This document shows, one piece after another, positions 47,018 to 56,757 of a stretch of DNA of 64,000 nt. The first letter of the stretch is position 1. Each line of letters begins with the position of its first letter. The notes under the pieces are model-generated. The model was given only the letters and a program-made list of their open reading frames with translations, was not told the origin of the DNA and made no database searches. The stretch covers positions 434,001 to 498,000 of the forward strand of contig NZ_CP171225.1 of assembly GCF_043226085.1 (NCBI RefSeq), written 5' to 3'. The stretch comes from Amaricoccus sp003258405. GTDB taxonomy: Bacteria > Pseudomonadota > Alphaproteobacteria > Rhodobacterales > Rhodobacteraceae. Made by a program: the position numbers and the translations under genes.

Positions 47018-49045
47018 TCAGGCGGCGCTTTCCGCAAAGCCACGTTGTTCCAGAAGTGCATCGACCCCGGGAAGCCGCCCCCGGAACGCGATATAGAGGT
47101 CTCCGGCATCGCGGGAGCCTCCCGCGCTGTAGATGTTCGCGGCGAGGCGCGCTGCCACGTCGGGATCAAAGACATCACCGGTCTCACGGAATGCGGCAAA
47201 TGCGTCCGCATCCATCACTTCGGACCACATGTAGGAATAGTACCCGGATGAATAGCCGTCGCCCGAGAAGACATGCTGGAAGTGTGGCGTGGCATGGCGC
47301 ATGACGATCGCCTTGGGCATACCGATCCGGTGCAGGATTTCATCCTGCCGCGCCATGGGATCGCTCGGCGCCGGGCCGGCATGGAAGTCGAGGTCGACAA
47401 GCGCCGAGGCGACATACTCGACTGTCGCGAAGCCCTGATCGTAATTGCGGGCCGAGATCAGCCGGTCGAGCAGACCCTGCGGCATCGGGGTGCTGGTCTC
47501 GGCATGCCGGGCATGCGCCTTGAGCACCTCCGGCGTTTCGAGCCAGTGCTCGTAAAGCTGGCTCGGCAGTTCAACGAAGTCGCGCGCAACGCTCGTGCCC
47601 GAAACAAAGGAGTAGGTCACGTCTGACAGAAGTCCATGCAGCGCGTGGCCGAATTCATGGAAGAGCGTGCGCGCATCATCAAAGGTCAGCAGGCAGGGCT
47701 GACCTGCAGGGGCCTTGGCAAAATTGCAGATATTGATGACGATCGGCCGCACCTCGCCATCGAGCTTGCTCTGGCTGCGAAATGACGAGCACCACGCGCC
47801 AGAGCGTTTGGAGCTCCGCGCGAAATAGTCGCCGATGAAGACGCCCATGTGCCGCGCGCCCTTGCGAACTTCCCAGGCACGGGCATCGGGATGGTGGAGC
47901 GGAACCTCGATCGGCGTGAAGCTCAACCCGAAGAGCCTGCCCGCCACGTCGAATACGGCCGCGATCATCGCGTCGAGCTGGATGTAGGGATTCACCTCGG
48001 ACTCGTCGAGATCATGCTCCTCGCGCTGGCGGATGGCAGAATAGTAGCGCCAGTCCCAGGGCTCGAGCGCACCGTTCACGCCATCCTCGTGAAGCCTCGC
48101 CTCGAGCTCTGCCGCATCCGCTTCGGCTTGTGCACGCGCGGGCCTCCAGACCGCCATCAGCAAGTCTCGGACCGCTTCAGGGGTCTTCGCCATCTCCGGC
48201 TCCAGCTTGAAGGCGGAGAAATTCGGATAACCAAGCAGTCTTGCACGCTCCTCGCGCAGTGCGAGTGTCTCGGCTACGATGGCGCGATTGTCGGTCGCAC
48301 CCTCGTTCGCCCCCCGCGCGACCCAGGCCGCAAATGCTTTCTCACGCAGGGCACGGTCCGGACAGGTCTGGAGGAACGGCACGATCAGGCTGCGAGACAG
48401 CGTGATCACGTGGCCCCCCATACCGCGCTCGGCTGCCGCTGAAGCCGCAGCCGCCTTCAGCGAGGCCGGAAGTCCGGCAAGATCAGCCTCATCAAGCGCC
48501 ATATACCAACTGCGCTCATCCGCGAGGACATTCTGCGAGAAGGAGGTGCCGAGACTTGCCAGCCGCTGCATGAGTCCGGCGAGCCGCTCCCGCTCCGCCC
48601 CTTCGAGCTGCGCACCAGCCCGGACGAACATCCGGTGGTAGAGTTCGAGAACGCGTTTCTGCTCCGCATCGAGCCCAAGCGTCTCGCGCGCTTCATGAAG
48701 CTGCGCCACCCGCTCGAACAGGGCGTCATTCATCATCACTTCAGAGTGATAGGCTGCGAGCCTCGGGCTGAGTTCACGCTGCAGGGCTTCAAGATTCTCG
48801 TTGGTGTGCGCGCCAGCCAGGTTGAAGAAGACCGCCGCGACACGATCGAGCGTGTGCTCGGCCCGCTCCATTGCCTCGATCGTATTGGCGAAGCTCGGCG
48901 CCTCGGGATTCCCCGCAATTTCCGCGACATTGGCGCGCGCCTTCTCCAGCGCCGCATCGAAGGCCGGAGCAAAATCCGTGTCTTCGATGCGGTCAAAGGG
49001 CGGCAGTTCGAAAGGGGTGTTCCAAGGCTCGAGAAGCGGGTTCAT
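47018..49045 (-). CDS. dcp: M3-family metallopeptidase, dipeptidyl-carboxypeptidase (Dcp) like
   Basis: 675 residues, the family length. The zinc motif HEFGH at residues 463-467 is followed by the Dcp-like block RDFVELPSQLYEHW, distinguishing it from oligopeptidase A. Zn-dependent cytosolic or periplasmic removal of C-terminal dipeptides; no signal peptide is seen, so cytosolic action is likely. It stands alone with a lipoprotein gene upstream. Confidence 0.9.
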   Translation of the reverse strand: MNPLLEPWNTPFELPPFDRIEDTDFAPAFDAALEKARANVAEIAGNPEAPSFANTIEAMERAEHTLDRVAAVFFNLAGAHTNENLEALQRELSPRLAAYHSEVMMNDALFERVAQLHEARETLGLDAEQKRVLELYHRMFVRAGAQLEGAERERLAGLMQRLASLGTSFSQNVLADERSWYMALDEADLAGLPASLKAAAASAAAERGMGGHVITLSRSLIVPFLQTCPDRALREKAFAAWVARGANEGATDNRAIVAETLALREERARLLGYPNFSAFKLEPEMAKTPEAVRDLLMAVWRPARAQAEADAAELEARLHEDGVNGALEPWDWRYYSAIRQREEHDLDESEVNPYIQLDAMIAAVFDVAGRLFGLSFTPIEVPLHHPDARAWEVRKGARHMGVFIGDYFARSSKRSGAWCSSFRSQSKLDGEVRPIVINICNFAKAPAGQPCLLTFDDARTLFHEFGHALHGLLSDVTYSFVSGTSVARDFVELPSQLYEHWLETPEVLKAHARHAETSTPMPQGLLDRLISARNYDQGFATVEYVASALVDLDFHAGPAPSDPMARQDEILHRIGMPKAIVMRHATPHFQHVFSGDGYSSGYYSYMWSEVMDADAFAAFRETGDVFDPDVAARLAANIYSAGGSRDAGDLYIAFRGRLPGVDALLEQRGFAESAA

Positions 49046-49097
49046 GACGTGATCCAGATAATGACACCCCGAGCCTTGGCGTGCAGCGGGTCAGAGG

Positions 49098-49595
49098 TCA
49101 AGGTGCGGAGCGCAGCGTCTCGGCCGTGCCACGGGCAAAAGCCTTTACGATAGCATCATAATATGCCGCGCTCGTCGCGGAGACCTGCCGGTCGCCGTCG
49201 GCCGACATGAACGGGACGGCATCCTGCGCCGTCGCGGTGACCGTATAGGTCGGATCGGGCACGCCGTCGGGCTCGATGTCACCGAGCGCAACGACACCGG
49301 AAAGTCGCGCACTGTCGATTGAGGCGCCTGCGGCGTAGCTTTCACTCAGCGAAAGCTCGTCGATATCGACTGTAACCGGCCGGCCGGAGGGATCGATATG
49401 GCCCGCGAACTCTGCCGCGATTGCGGTTTCGAGATCGCTGCTGAGCGATTTCCAGTAGTCCACGGCCTGCCGGCTCTGGATCGATGTCAGGTCAGTATCG
49501 ACCTTGACGGAAGATATGGTGAGAGGTTCGGGGCTGGAGGACGCACAGGCGCCAAGCGCCAGTGCGGCGCCGATGGACAGCAGCTGAAGTTTCAT
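49098..49595 (-). CDS. predicted lipoprotein of unknown function
   Basis: 165 residues. A lipoprotein signal with lipobox LGAC (Cys17) follows a short basic start, so the protein is anchored in the outer or inner membrane facing the periplasm. The mature part (LSLSESYAAGASIDSARLSGVVALGD) is probably a compact beta domain. No family recognised. An aagga site supports the start. It is 52 bases upstream of the M3 peptidase gene. Confidence 0.8.
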   Translation of the reverse strand: MKLQLLSIGAALALGACASSSPEPLTISSVKVDTDLTSIQSRQAVDYWKSLSSDLETAIAAEFAGHIDPSGRPVTVDIDELSLSESYAAGASIDSARLSGVVALGDIEPDGVPDPTYTVTATAQDAVPFMSADGDRQVSATSAAYYDAIVKAFARGTAETLRSAP

Positions 49596-49726
49596 GGCCA
49601 GATCCTTCCCGTTGAAGAGCCCGCTCCTGAAATCGGGCGGGCTTTGACAGGGAAGGAACGCCGAAAACGCCAAAGCGTTCCACTGCGGCGACTTACTCGC
49701 ACGAAACGCCGATTGCGGCCGGGCCC

Positions 49727-50551
49727 CTATCCGGCCGGATCGACCGGATAGACCTGATCGGTAGTCGGAAATTTGCCGTCCTTCACCTCTTCGGCGTAGC
49801 GCCGCACCGCATCCTCGACCACCGCGCCGAGATCAGCGTAGCGCTTCACGAAGCGCGGTACACGCGGGCTGAGGCCGAGCATGTCCTCGAGCACGAGGAC
49901 CTGACCGTCGCATTCCGCCGAGGCCCCGATGCCGATGGTCGGAATCGGGAGTTCGCGCGAGATCTGCGCTGCAAGCGGCTCCACCATACCCTCGAGCACG
50001 ACCGCAAAGGCGCCGGCCTCAGCCACGGCGGCGGCATCCGCCCTGTGCATGTCCCACGTTGATCGGTCGCGGCCCTGGGTGCGGAAGCCGCCGAACACAT
50101 GGCTGGATTGCGGCGTGAGGCCGATATGAGCCATGACGGGGATGCCGCGCCGGGTGAGAAAGGCAATGATCGGCGCCATATGCACCCCGCCCTCGAGTTT
50201 CACCGCGCCACAGCCGGTTTCTTTCATGACGCGCGCCGCGCTGCGAAAGGCAGCCTCGGGCCCCTCCTCGTAGGAGCCGAAAGGCATGTCGACGACCACC
50301 ATGGCCCGCGAGGTGCCACGGACCACCGCCGCGCCATGCAGGATCATCTGATCGAGCGTGACCGGCAGCGTCGTTTCCATGCCGTGCGAGACCATGCTCA
50401 GGGAATCGCCCACCAGCACGATATCGGCATGGCGCTCGACGATAGCCGCCATGCGCGCATCGTAGGAGGTGAGCGTGACGATCTTCTCGCCGCCCTTCCG
50501 CGCGCCGATCTCGGTGACGGTCACGCGCCTTACAGGTTTATGGGTACTCAT
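49727..50551 (-). CDS. panB: 3-methyl-2-oxobutanoate hydroxymethyltransferase
   Basis: 274 residues. TSYDARMAAIVERHADIVLVGDSLSMV near the start, MPFGSYEEGPEAA and HIGLTPQS are characteristic. First committed step of pantothenate synthesis, from ketoisovalerate and methylene-THF. The ATG overlaps the panC stop by four bases. Confidence 0.97.
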   Translation of the reverse strand: MSTHKPVRRVTVTEIGARKGGEKIVTLTSYDARMAAIVERHADIVLVGDSLSMVSHGMETTLPVTLDQMILHGAAVVRGTSRAMVVVDMPFGSYEEGPEAAFRSAARVMKETGCGAVKLEGGVHMAPIIAFLTRRGIPVMAHIGLTPQSSHVFGGFRTQGRDRSTWDMHRADAAAVAEAGAFAVVLEGMVEPLAAQISRELPIPTIGIGASAECDGQVLVLEDMLGLSPRVPRFVKRYADLGAVVEDAVRRYAEEVKDGKFPTTDQVYPVDPAG

Positions 50552-51429
50552 TCCGCTGCCTCCTGCCATGCGACCGCCCGCTCGCCGACGACACGTTGGT
50601 CGATGAGCAGCACCTTGCCGAAGCGCACGGCGATCAGGATGACCGCCGGACGCGCGATCTCGCCGCGGAGCGCCGACAGATCGGCGGCATCGCGCACATC
50701 GACCGACTGCACCTCGCCGCGCGTCTCGCTCTCGAGAACTCCAAGCACAAGCCGCCGCAGGGCGCTGGCGGTCACCGGCCCCTCGGCGACACGCCTGGCC
50801 GCCTCGTCGAGCGAGCGGCTGAGCACAACGGCCGCCGACCGGTCTTCCGGCGTCAGCCGCAGATTGCGCGACGACATCGCGAGCCCGTCGCTCTCACGCA
50901 CGGTCGGCACCCCGACGATTTCAAGCGGCATATCCAGGTCGGCCACCATGCGGCGGATCATCTGAAGCTGCTGATAGTCCTTCTCACCGAAATAGGCGCG
51001 GTCAGGGCCGACGATGTTGAAGAGCTTCGTCACCACCGTTGCGACACCACGGAAATGCCCTGGCCGCAGCCGCCCGACCAGAATGCGCGAGAGAACTCTG
51101 GTATCGACAAAGGTCTCGCTGCCTTCGGGGTAGATCTCGGAAACCTGGGGCAGGAAGACGGCTTCGACACCGGCCTCGCGCAGCAGCGCCATGTCTCCCT
51201 CCGGATCGCGCGGATAGGTGGCGAAATCCTCGTTAGGCCCGAACTGCGTCGGATTGACGAAGATCGACGCAACAACATGCGCGTTTTCCGCTTTTGCCCG
51301 CCGCACGAGCTCGAGATGCCCGTCGTGTAGTGCCCCCATGGTCGGAACGAACGCAACAGAGCCCCCGGTCCGTCGCCGCATCTCCCCGATCGCGGCGCGC
51401 AAGGCCGCCTTCGTCTCGCAGACAAGCAT
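50548..51429 (-). CDS. panC: pantothenate synthetase (pantoate-beta-alanine ligase)
   Basis: 293 residues. ATP-binding motifs PTMGALHDGHLELVRRAK and VNPTQFGPNEDFATYPR, and the GEKDYQQL block are intact. Condenses pantoate and beta-alanine. Transcribed first, then panB; panD is not in the window. Confidence 0.97.
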   Translation of the reverse strand: MLVCETKAALRAAIGEMRRRTGGSVAFVPTMGALHDGHLELVRRAKAENAHVVASIFVNPTQFGPNEDFATYPRDPEGDMALLREAGVEAVFLPQVSEIYPEGSETFVDTRVLSRILVGRLRPGHFRGVATVVTKLFNIVGPDRAYFGEKDYQQLQMIRRMVADLDMPLEIVGVPTVRESDGLAMSSRNLRLTPEDRSAAVVLSRSLDEAARRVAEGPVTASALRRLVLGVLESETRGEVQSVDVRDAADLSALRGEIARPAVILIAVRFGKVLLIDQRVVGERAVAWQEAAE

Positions 51430-51622
51430 GTGCGCTCTCCCGCCTGATCCCGTCGCGCGCCCCCCGGCACGAGCGGGTTCCTATCCGCTCGGCCCTCATC
51501 CTGCAAGCGTGGGGGTGCCGAACACCCCAAGAACACAGGCGCGCTGGTCTGTCGCCGTGCTCCCGCACAAATTGAATTAACGTGAATTTAAGCCCTTTGG
51601 CGGACATTCGGGCCGCTTTGGT

Positions 51623-53584
51623 ATGCAGGTTATTTTCGGTATGGCGAGCGTTCTGCCCTTTTCTTCGGCTTCCGACGCGTCTTCAACGCTTCAAGCCGAG
51701 GCTCCGCGGCGACTCCGGCTTGGCGATGCGCTCGTGCGTGAAGGCTTTCTGGATGAGGCTTCGCTTGCGGAAGCCCTAGAACAGCAGAAGCTCCAGGACC
51801 AGAAGATCGGCCGGATTCTCGTTGCCAACCAGGCAATCACCGATGACGAGCTTGTCGAGGCGCTTTCCCGGCAATCCGGGCTTGACCGGATCGACCTCGA
51901 CGAAGAGCCGCTGGATCCCGAGCTTGTTCGGAATATCGATCCCTACGAATGCCTGCGTCTTGAGGCTATTCCCTGGCGGATTTCGGGCGGCACCCTGGTG
52001 GTGGCAATTGCCAACCCGGAACTCGGCCGCGAGGTTGTTGCGGCGTTCGATGATGGAATCGCACGGGTCACTCTTGCGCTCGCCAGACCCGGAGACATTC
52101 GCCGGGCCATCACTCGAACCTGCTTCGGCCGGCTCCGGGCTGATGCGCGTACCCGTTGCCCTGCGGCCTTCAGCTGCCGTGACTGGACGGCTTCAATGCA
52201 TCGCTGGCGCCCGCGTCTGGTTGTGGCCGCACTGACTGCGGCGATCGTTGCTGCCCCGATGCTCGCGCTCCAGATCCTGATGGGATGGGTATTGCTCGCG
52301 AATTCCGCGACGATGGGCTTGCGCCTTGTCGCGCTCTTCACTCGCGCGACCCGCTCGCGTCCAAGCAACGAGGTTGCCGCTGCGCCGCGGCTGGCTGATT
52401 ACAAGAAGCTTCCCCGCGTCTCGCTCCTCGTGCCGCTTCTGCGGGAGGAAAAGGTGGCGCAAAAGCTGCTCGATGCCCTTGCGGCCATGGACTATCCCGC
52501 ACCGCTTCTCGACATAAAGCTCGTGCTCGAGGAGGACGACCTCATCACCCGTGCCGCGATTGCCGCGCGAGAGCTGCCGCCGACCATCGAGGTTCTCGTC
52601 GTGCCAGCGGACGGGCTGAAGACGAAGCCGCGCGCAATGAACTATGCGCTTCCCTTCTGTCAGGGCGATATTGTCGGCATCTACGACGCCGAGGATCGCC
52701 CCGATCCCTCCCAGATCCGCATAGTCGTCGAGCACCTGAGGCAGGCGCCTCCGGAGGTTGCCTGCGTGCAGGGCTTCCTCGATTTCTACAACACCCGCTC
52801 CAACTGGCTCTCGCGGTGCTTCACGCTCGAATACGCGATCTGGTTCCGGGTGATTTTGCTTGGCGTGCAGCGCCTCGGCATTCCGATTCCCCTTGGCGGC
52901 ACAACGGTATTCTTCCGGCGCGGTCTGCTCGAGCAGATCGGCGCATGGGATGCTCACAACGTCACCGAGGATGCCGATCTTGGCATGCGCCTTGCCCGCT
53001 TCGGCCTCCGCTGCGAGATGGTGCGGTCGACGACGCTCGAGGAGGCGAACTGCCGTGCGCTGCCCTGGATCCGCCAGCGCTCCCGCTGGCTCAAGGGATA
53101 TGTCGTCACATGGGCCACGCACATGCGTGATCCGCGCGCTCTGCTCCGCGATCTCGGCTGGCGCGGTTTTCTCGGCTTCCAGGTCCTCTTTCTCGGCGGG
53201 ATTACCTCTTACCTCTCGCTGCCGCTCTTCTGGGCGATCTGGATCAGTGCGCTCTTCGGTCTGCGCTTCTGGGAGAGCTATCCGCACTGGATGCTCGCCG
53301 CCTTCTTCGTCTCGATGATCGCGGGCCAGATCGTGATGTTCGTCTCGGCGATCGTCGCAGCACTCGACAGTGGTCGGCCGTTTCTGATCCCGTGGGTGCC
53401 GACACTCTTCCTCTACTGGCCGCTCGGCGCTGTCGCGGCCTATCGGGCGGTCGGAGAGATCTTTTCCCGGCCGAGTTACTGGCACAAGACCGAGCACGGC
53501 GTGGATCCCTCCGCGCCGGAAAAAGGCTTCACACCTCTTGTGGTATGGCCTCCGTCAGAAGACGGGTCTCGAAGGCCTGGCTGA
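51623..53584 (+). CDS. MshEN (c-di-GMP-binding) - glycosyltransferase family 2 fusion, inner membrane
   Basis: 653 residues. Residues 32-55 and 61-84 are two 24-residue MshEN motifs (RLGxxLVxxG...LxxALxxQ) separated by five residues, the layout that binds c-di-GMP in MshE-type ATPases. Then come two membrane helices near 195-240, a GT2 domain with DAED (355-358), TED (448-450) and QRSRW (485-489), and three or more C-terminal helices. All processive GT2 synthase hallmarks are present, so it probably polymerises and exports a polysaccharide on c-di-GMP binding, like NfrB. ATG at 51623 or 51641. Its 3' end overlaps the convergent GntR gene by 56 bases. Confidence 0.88.
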   Translation: MQVIFGMASVLPFSSASDASSTLQAEAPRRLRLGDALVREGFLDEASLAEALEQQKLQDQKIGRILVANQAITDDELVEALSRQSGLDRIDLDEEPLDPELVRNIDPYECLRLEAIPWRISGGTLVVAIANPELGREVVAAFDDGIARVTLALARPGDIRRAITRTCFGRLRADARTRCPAAFSCRDWTASMHRWRPRLVVAALTAAIVAAPMLALQILMGWVLLANSATMGLRLVALFTRATRSRPSNEVAAAPRLADYKKLPRVSLLVPLLREEKVAQKLLDALAAMDYPAPLLDIKLVLEEDDLITRAAIAARELPPTIEVLVVPADGLKTKPRAMNYALPFCQGDIVGIYDAEDRPDPSQIRIVVEHLRQAPPEVACVQGFLDFYNTRSNWLSRCFTLEYAIWFRVILLGVQRLGIPIPLGGTTVFFRRGLLEQIGAWDAHNVTEDADLGMRLARFGLRCEMVRSTTLEEANCRALPWIRQRSRWLKGYVVTWATHMRDPRALLRDLGWRGFLGFQVLFLGGITSYLSLPLFWAIWISALFGLRFWESYPHWMLAAFFVSMIAGQIVMFVSAIVAALDSGRPFLIPWVPTLFLYWPLGAVAAYRAVGEIFSRPSYWHKTEHGVDPSAPEKGFTPLVVWPPSEDGSRRPG

Positions 53585-54176
53585 GGTGATGCCGCAGGGC
53601 ATTGTCCGCCTCATCGCCATCGCGCGCCTCGATTGCCGCGACGATCTTGGCATGCTCGGAAAGCGCCTGAATGCTCCTGCCCTCCACTGCAAGCGAAGTC
53701 GTTGCAACGAGCGCAAGTGACCGGCGCACCATCTCAAGCTGCTGGATCAGGTAGCGATTGTGGCTTGCCAGATGGATCTGGCGATGGAACCGCTTGTTGG
53801 CCCGTGCCAGCACCTCTGGCCGATCCACCAGATCGTGGTCCTGACGGACCATTTCCCAGAGCACACGGATCTCCTCGGGCTCGGCATGCTGGGCCGCGAG
53901 CCGCGCTGCGAGCCCTTCCAGTTCGGCGCGCACCACATAGAGCTCGCCGAGCTGGCCGGTATCGAGCGTCGAGACCACAAGGCTCCGCCCGTCGCGGGTG
54001 AGCATGGCCTGGGTCTCGAGCCGCTGAAGCGCCTCGCGGATCGGCGTACGGGAAACGCCGAACCGTTCTGCGAGCTCGGATTCGACAAGCCGGTCGCCGG
54101 GGCGAAACTCGCCGCGGTCGATCGCCTCGAGCACGAGATTGTACGCGTCGGTATTATGTTGTGTTGGCTGCGACAT
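53529..54176 (-). CDS. GntR-family regulator with FCD ligand-binding domain
   Basis: 215 residues. N-terminal winged helix (FRPGDRLVESELAERFGVSRTPIREALQRLE) is typical GntR; the C-terminal helical FCD domain has ANKRFHRQIHLASHNRYL and the late histidine motif. Such regulators respond to small organic acids. Start at 54176 (MSQPTQHNTDAYN) is chosen by family alignment. It faces away from the HAD gene and overlaps convergent GT2. Confidence 0.9.
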   Translation of the reverse strand: MSQPTQHNTDAYNLVLEAIDRGEFRPGDRLVESELAERFGVSRTPIREALQRLETQAMLTRDGRSLVVSTLDTGQLGELYVVRAELEGLAARLAAQHAEPEEIRVLWEMVRQDHDLVDRPEVLARANKRFHRQIHLASHNRYLIQQLEMVRRSLALVATTSLAVEGRSIQALSEHAKIVAAIEARDGDEADNALRHHLSQAFETRLLTEAIPQEV

Positions 54177-54396
54177 GGCCGGACCCTGTGCCCAAGCGCA
54201 AGCTGAGTCAATGCATTCCAAAGCATACCGTCTGCAGCCTCACGCGCAGCGTCGCAAGATAGCGGCATCGGCTTGAGGACACATCAAGGTGTGTCCGATC
54301 GAGTTGGTGCCGCCCGCCGCCGGGAGGCGTATAATCCTGCGATCACCCTTGCCTGGAGCGTTGATCCGCCCACGCGGCTCACGCTAGGAACGCATC

Positions 54397-55038
54397 ATGC
54401 CCCGCGCGCAGTTCAGCCATGTCGAAACCTGGGTGTTCGATCTCGACAACACCCTCTACCCACCGGAGGCCCGCCTGTTCGATCAGATCGAGCAGCGGAT
54501 GACCGATTACGTCATGCGCGAACTCGGTGTCGATTTCGCGCATGCCAATTCTCTCCGTGCCCGCTACTGGCGCGAGCACGGCACGACGCTCGCGGGCCTC
54601 ATGACTGTCCACGGCCTGGAGCCCGACCCCTACCTCGCCGAGGTCCATGACATCGACCTCTCCGTGATCATGGCTTCGCCCGCTCTGCGCGACGCGATCG
54701 TCGCGTTGCCCGGACGAAAGGTGATCTACACCAACGGCTCGCGGGAGCATGCGCGGCGCGTGACGCGAGCGTTGGGCATCGACGGAGTCTTCGACGCGGT
54801 CTACGGCATCGAAGACGCGGACTACCTGCCAAAACCTGACGAGACGGCCTTCGCCCGCGTGTTTGGACGCGACGGTTTTGACACCTCGCGCGCCGCAATG
54901 TTCGAGGACGATCCACGCAATCTTGCGGTGCCACATGCGCTCGGGATGCGCACCGTCCTCGTCGGCCCGGGCGAGCCCGCTCCACATATCCAACACCACA
55001 CCGACGACCTCGCGGATTTTCTCGCACGCCTGAAGTGA
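54397..55038 (+). CDS. HAD-family pyrimidine 5'-nucleotidase (SDT1-like)
   Basis: 213 residues. Motif I FDLDNTLYPP, motif II YTNGS, motif III lysine in PKPD and motif IV FEDDPRNL are in order. The DNTLYP/NGSREHA pattern is typical of the pyrimidine nucleotidase subgroup that dephosphorylates UMP/CMP-like nucleotides. An agga site lies eight bases before the ATG. The UbiH-like gene begins 43 bases later. Confidence 0.88.
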   Translation: MPRAQFSHVETWVFDLDNTLYPPEARLFDQIEQRMTDYVMRELGVDFAHANSLRARYWREHGTTLAGLMTVHGLEPDPYLAEVHDIDLSVIMASPALRDAIVALPGRKVIYTNGSREHARRVTRALGIDGVFDAVYGIEDADYLPKPDETAFARVFGRDGFDTSRAAMFEDDPRNLAVPHALGMRTVLVGPGEPAPHIQHHTDDLADFLARLK

Positions 55039-55081
55039 GAGCCCTTGGCGCCGTGCCCGGCCAGGACTAGGGTGCGCGGCC

Positions 55082-56293
55082 ATGGAACGCTTCGATACCG
55101 ATATCCTCGTGGCTGGCGGCGGCGCCGCCGGACTCGCAGCCACCGCAGCCTTCGCGACCGAAGGCTTTCGCGTCACCTGTGTCGATCCGGTGCCGCCCGC
55201 AGCCGGTATCGACGATCCGGGATCGGACATGCGTAGCACCGCTTTCCTCATGCCCTCCGTCCGCCTGCTCGAGCGAGCGGGGCTCTGGGCGAAGCTCGTG
55301 CCTCATGCCGCCCCATTACGGATCATGCGGCTCGCCGATGCCGGAGGGCCGGAGCCGGTCGTCCGCGAGACGGCCGATTTCGTCGCCGATGAGGCGGGCG
55401 AACCCGCGTTCGGCTACAACGTGCCGAACTGGCTCATGCGGCGCGAAATGGTCGCAAGCCTGCGCGGCATGCCCCGCGTGACATTGCGCATGGGCACGCG
55501 TGTCGAGCATCTCACGCCGCGCACTTGCGAGGCGGTTGTACGCCTCGCCGATGGCACGAGTCTGCGCGCGCGACTTGTCATCGCAGCCGATGGCCGGGAC
55601 AGCGCAGTGCGCGAGATGTGCGGCATCTCCGCCCGGCGCTGGGGCTACGGCCAGAAGGCTGTCGTCTTCACCGTGGCGCATTCCCTGCCCCATCATGATG
55701 TCTCGACCGAAATTCATCGCTCGGGCGGCCCCTTCACGCTCGTCCCGCTGCCCGACCACGATGGCCGCCCCCATTCGGCAGTTGTCTGGATGGAGCGTGG
55801 TCCGCGCGCCGTCGAGCTTGGAAACATGCCGCCGGAGGCGTTCGAGCGCGAACTCAACGAAAGGGCCTGCGGCGTCCTCGGGCCGCTGGAGCTTGCGAGC
55901 CCGCGCCGGGTTTGGCCGATCATCTCGCAGGTCTCGGAACGTCTCTGCGGGCCACGCACAGCTCTCGTGGCGGAGGCTGCGCATGTCATCCCACCCATCG
56001 GCGCGCAGGGCCTCAACATGAGCTTGCGCGATATTGCCACCCTTCGCGATCTCTGTGTCGCGGCACGGGAGGCGGGCGGCGACATCGGCAATGACGATCT
56101 GCTGCGCCGGTATCACTGGAAGCGCCACCCGGACATCCTGGCCCGCATCGCTGGAGTGGATGCGCTGAACCGCGCCGCGATGGAGGACACGCAGCGCCTG
56201 CGCGATCTGCGCCTCGCGGGACTGAAGGCGCTTCACGGGGTCCGCCCGGCGCGTCGGCTCGCGATGTCGATGGGCCTTGGCGCCGGCAGCTGA
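55082..56293 (+). CDS. UbiH/UbiF-family FAD-dependent monooxygenase (ubiquinone biosynthesis)
   Basis: 403 residues. FAD-binding GGGAAGLAA at the N-terminus, the middle AADGRDSAVREMCGI block and EAAHVIPPIGAQGLNMSLRD near the C-terminus match the ubiquinone hydroxylase family. It likely hydroxylates the quinone ring on the inner membrane face. Which ring position (UbiH, UbiF, UbiL or UbiM type) cannot be told from the sequence alone. The usual GDAAH is EAAH here. Confidence 0.87.
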   Translation: MERFDTDILVAGGGAAGLAATAAFATEGFRVTCVDPVPPAAGIDDPGSDMRSTAFLMPSVRLLERAGLWAKLVPHAAPLRIMRLADAGGPEPVVRETADFVADEAGEPAFGYNVPNWLMRREMVASLRGMPRVTLRMGTRVEHLTPRTCEAVVRLADGTSLRARLVIAADGRDSAVREMCGISARRWGYGQKAVVFTVAHSLPHHDVSTEIHRSGGPFTLVPLPDHDGRPHSAVVWMERGPRAVELGNMPPEAFERELNERACGVLGPLELASPRRVWPIISQVSERLCGPRTALVAEAAHVIPPIGAQGLNMSLRDIATLRDLCVAAREAGGDIGNDDLLRRYHWKRHPDILARIAGVDALNRAAMEDTQRLRDLRLAGLKALHGVRPARRLAMSMGLGAGS

Positions 56294-56295
56294 GT

Positions 56296-56757
56296 TCAGA
56301 TCAAGGGCGCTGCCGATTTCTCCTCCGTCAGCATCACGTTCGACTCGACCGCGCCGATCCCCGGCAGCGTCATGATCCGCCGCCTGAGGATACGCTCGAA
56401 ATCCGGCAGATCGCGGGCCACGATCTTGAGGCGGTAGTCATAGACACCAAGCACATGCTGGACGAGCTGCACCTCCGGAATGGCCTGCACCGCCCGCTCG
56501 AAGGCCGCGAGATCGAGCCGCCCCTTGACCGCAAGCCGCAACCCGAGAAAGACGACCACGCCGAAGCCGAGCTTCTCACGGTCGAGCACGATCTGGCGGC
56601 CGCGGATGATGCCGCTCTCCTCGAGGCGCCGGATCCGGCGCCAGGCCGCGGGCTGCGAGAGGCCGACGCGTGTGCCCACCTCCTTGGCGTTGAGCCCGCC
56701 GTCGGCCATAAGCACCCGCAGGATCGCGCGGTCCGTCTCGTCGATGCCATCGGTCAT
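56296..56757 (-). CDS. Lrp/AsnC-family regulator (downstream copy)
   Basis: 153 residues: N-terminal helix-turn-helix (LNAKEVGTRVGLSQPAAWRRIRRLEESGII) and the RAM/AsnC ligand domain (VQHVLGVYDYRLKIVARDL). Such regulators sense amino acids. Its ATG overlaps the stop of the upstream Lrp gene by one base (TGATG), so they are one transcript. It reads toward the UbiH-like gene end. Confidence 0.92.
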   Translation of the reverse strand: MTDGIDETDRAILRVLMADGGLNAKEVGTRVGLSQPAAWRRIRRLEESGIIRGRQIVLDREKLGFGVVVFLGLRLAVKGRLDLAAFERAVQAIPEVQLVQHVLGVYDYRLKIVARDLPDFERILRRRIMTLPGIGAVESNVMLTEEKSAAPLI

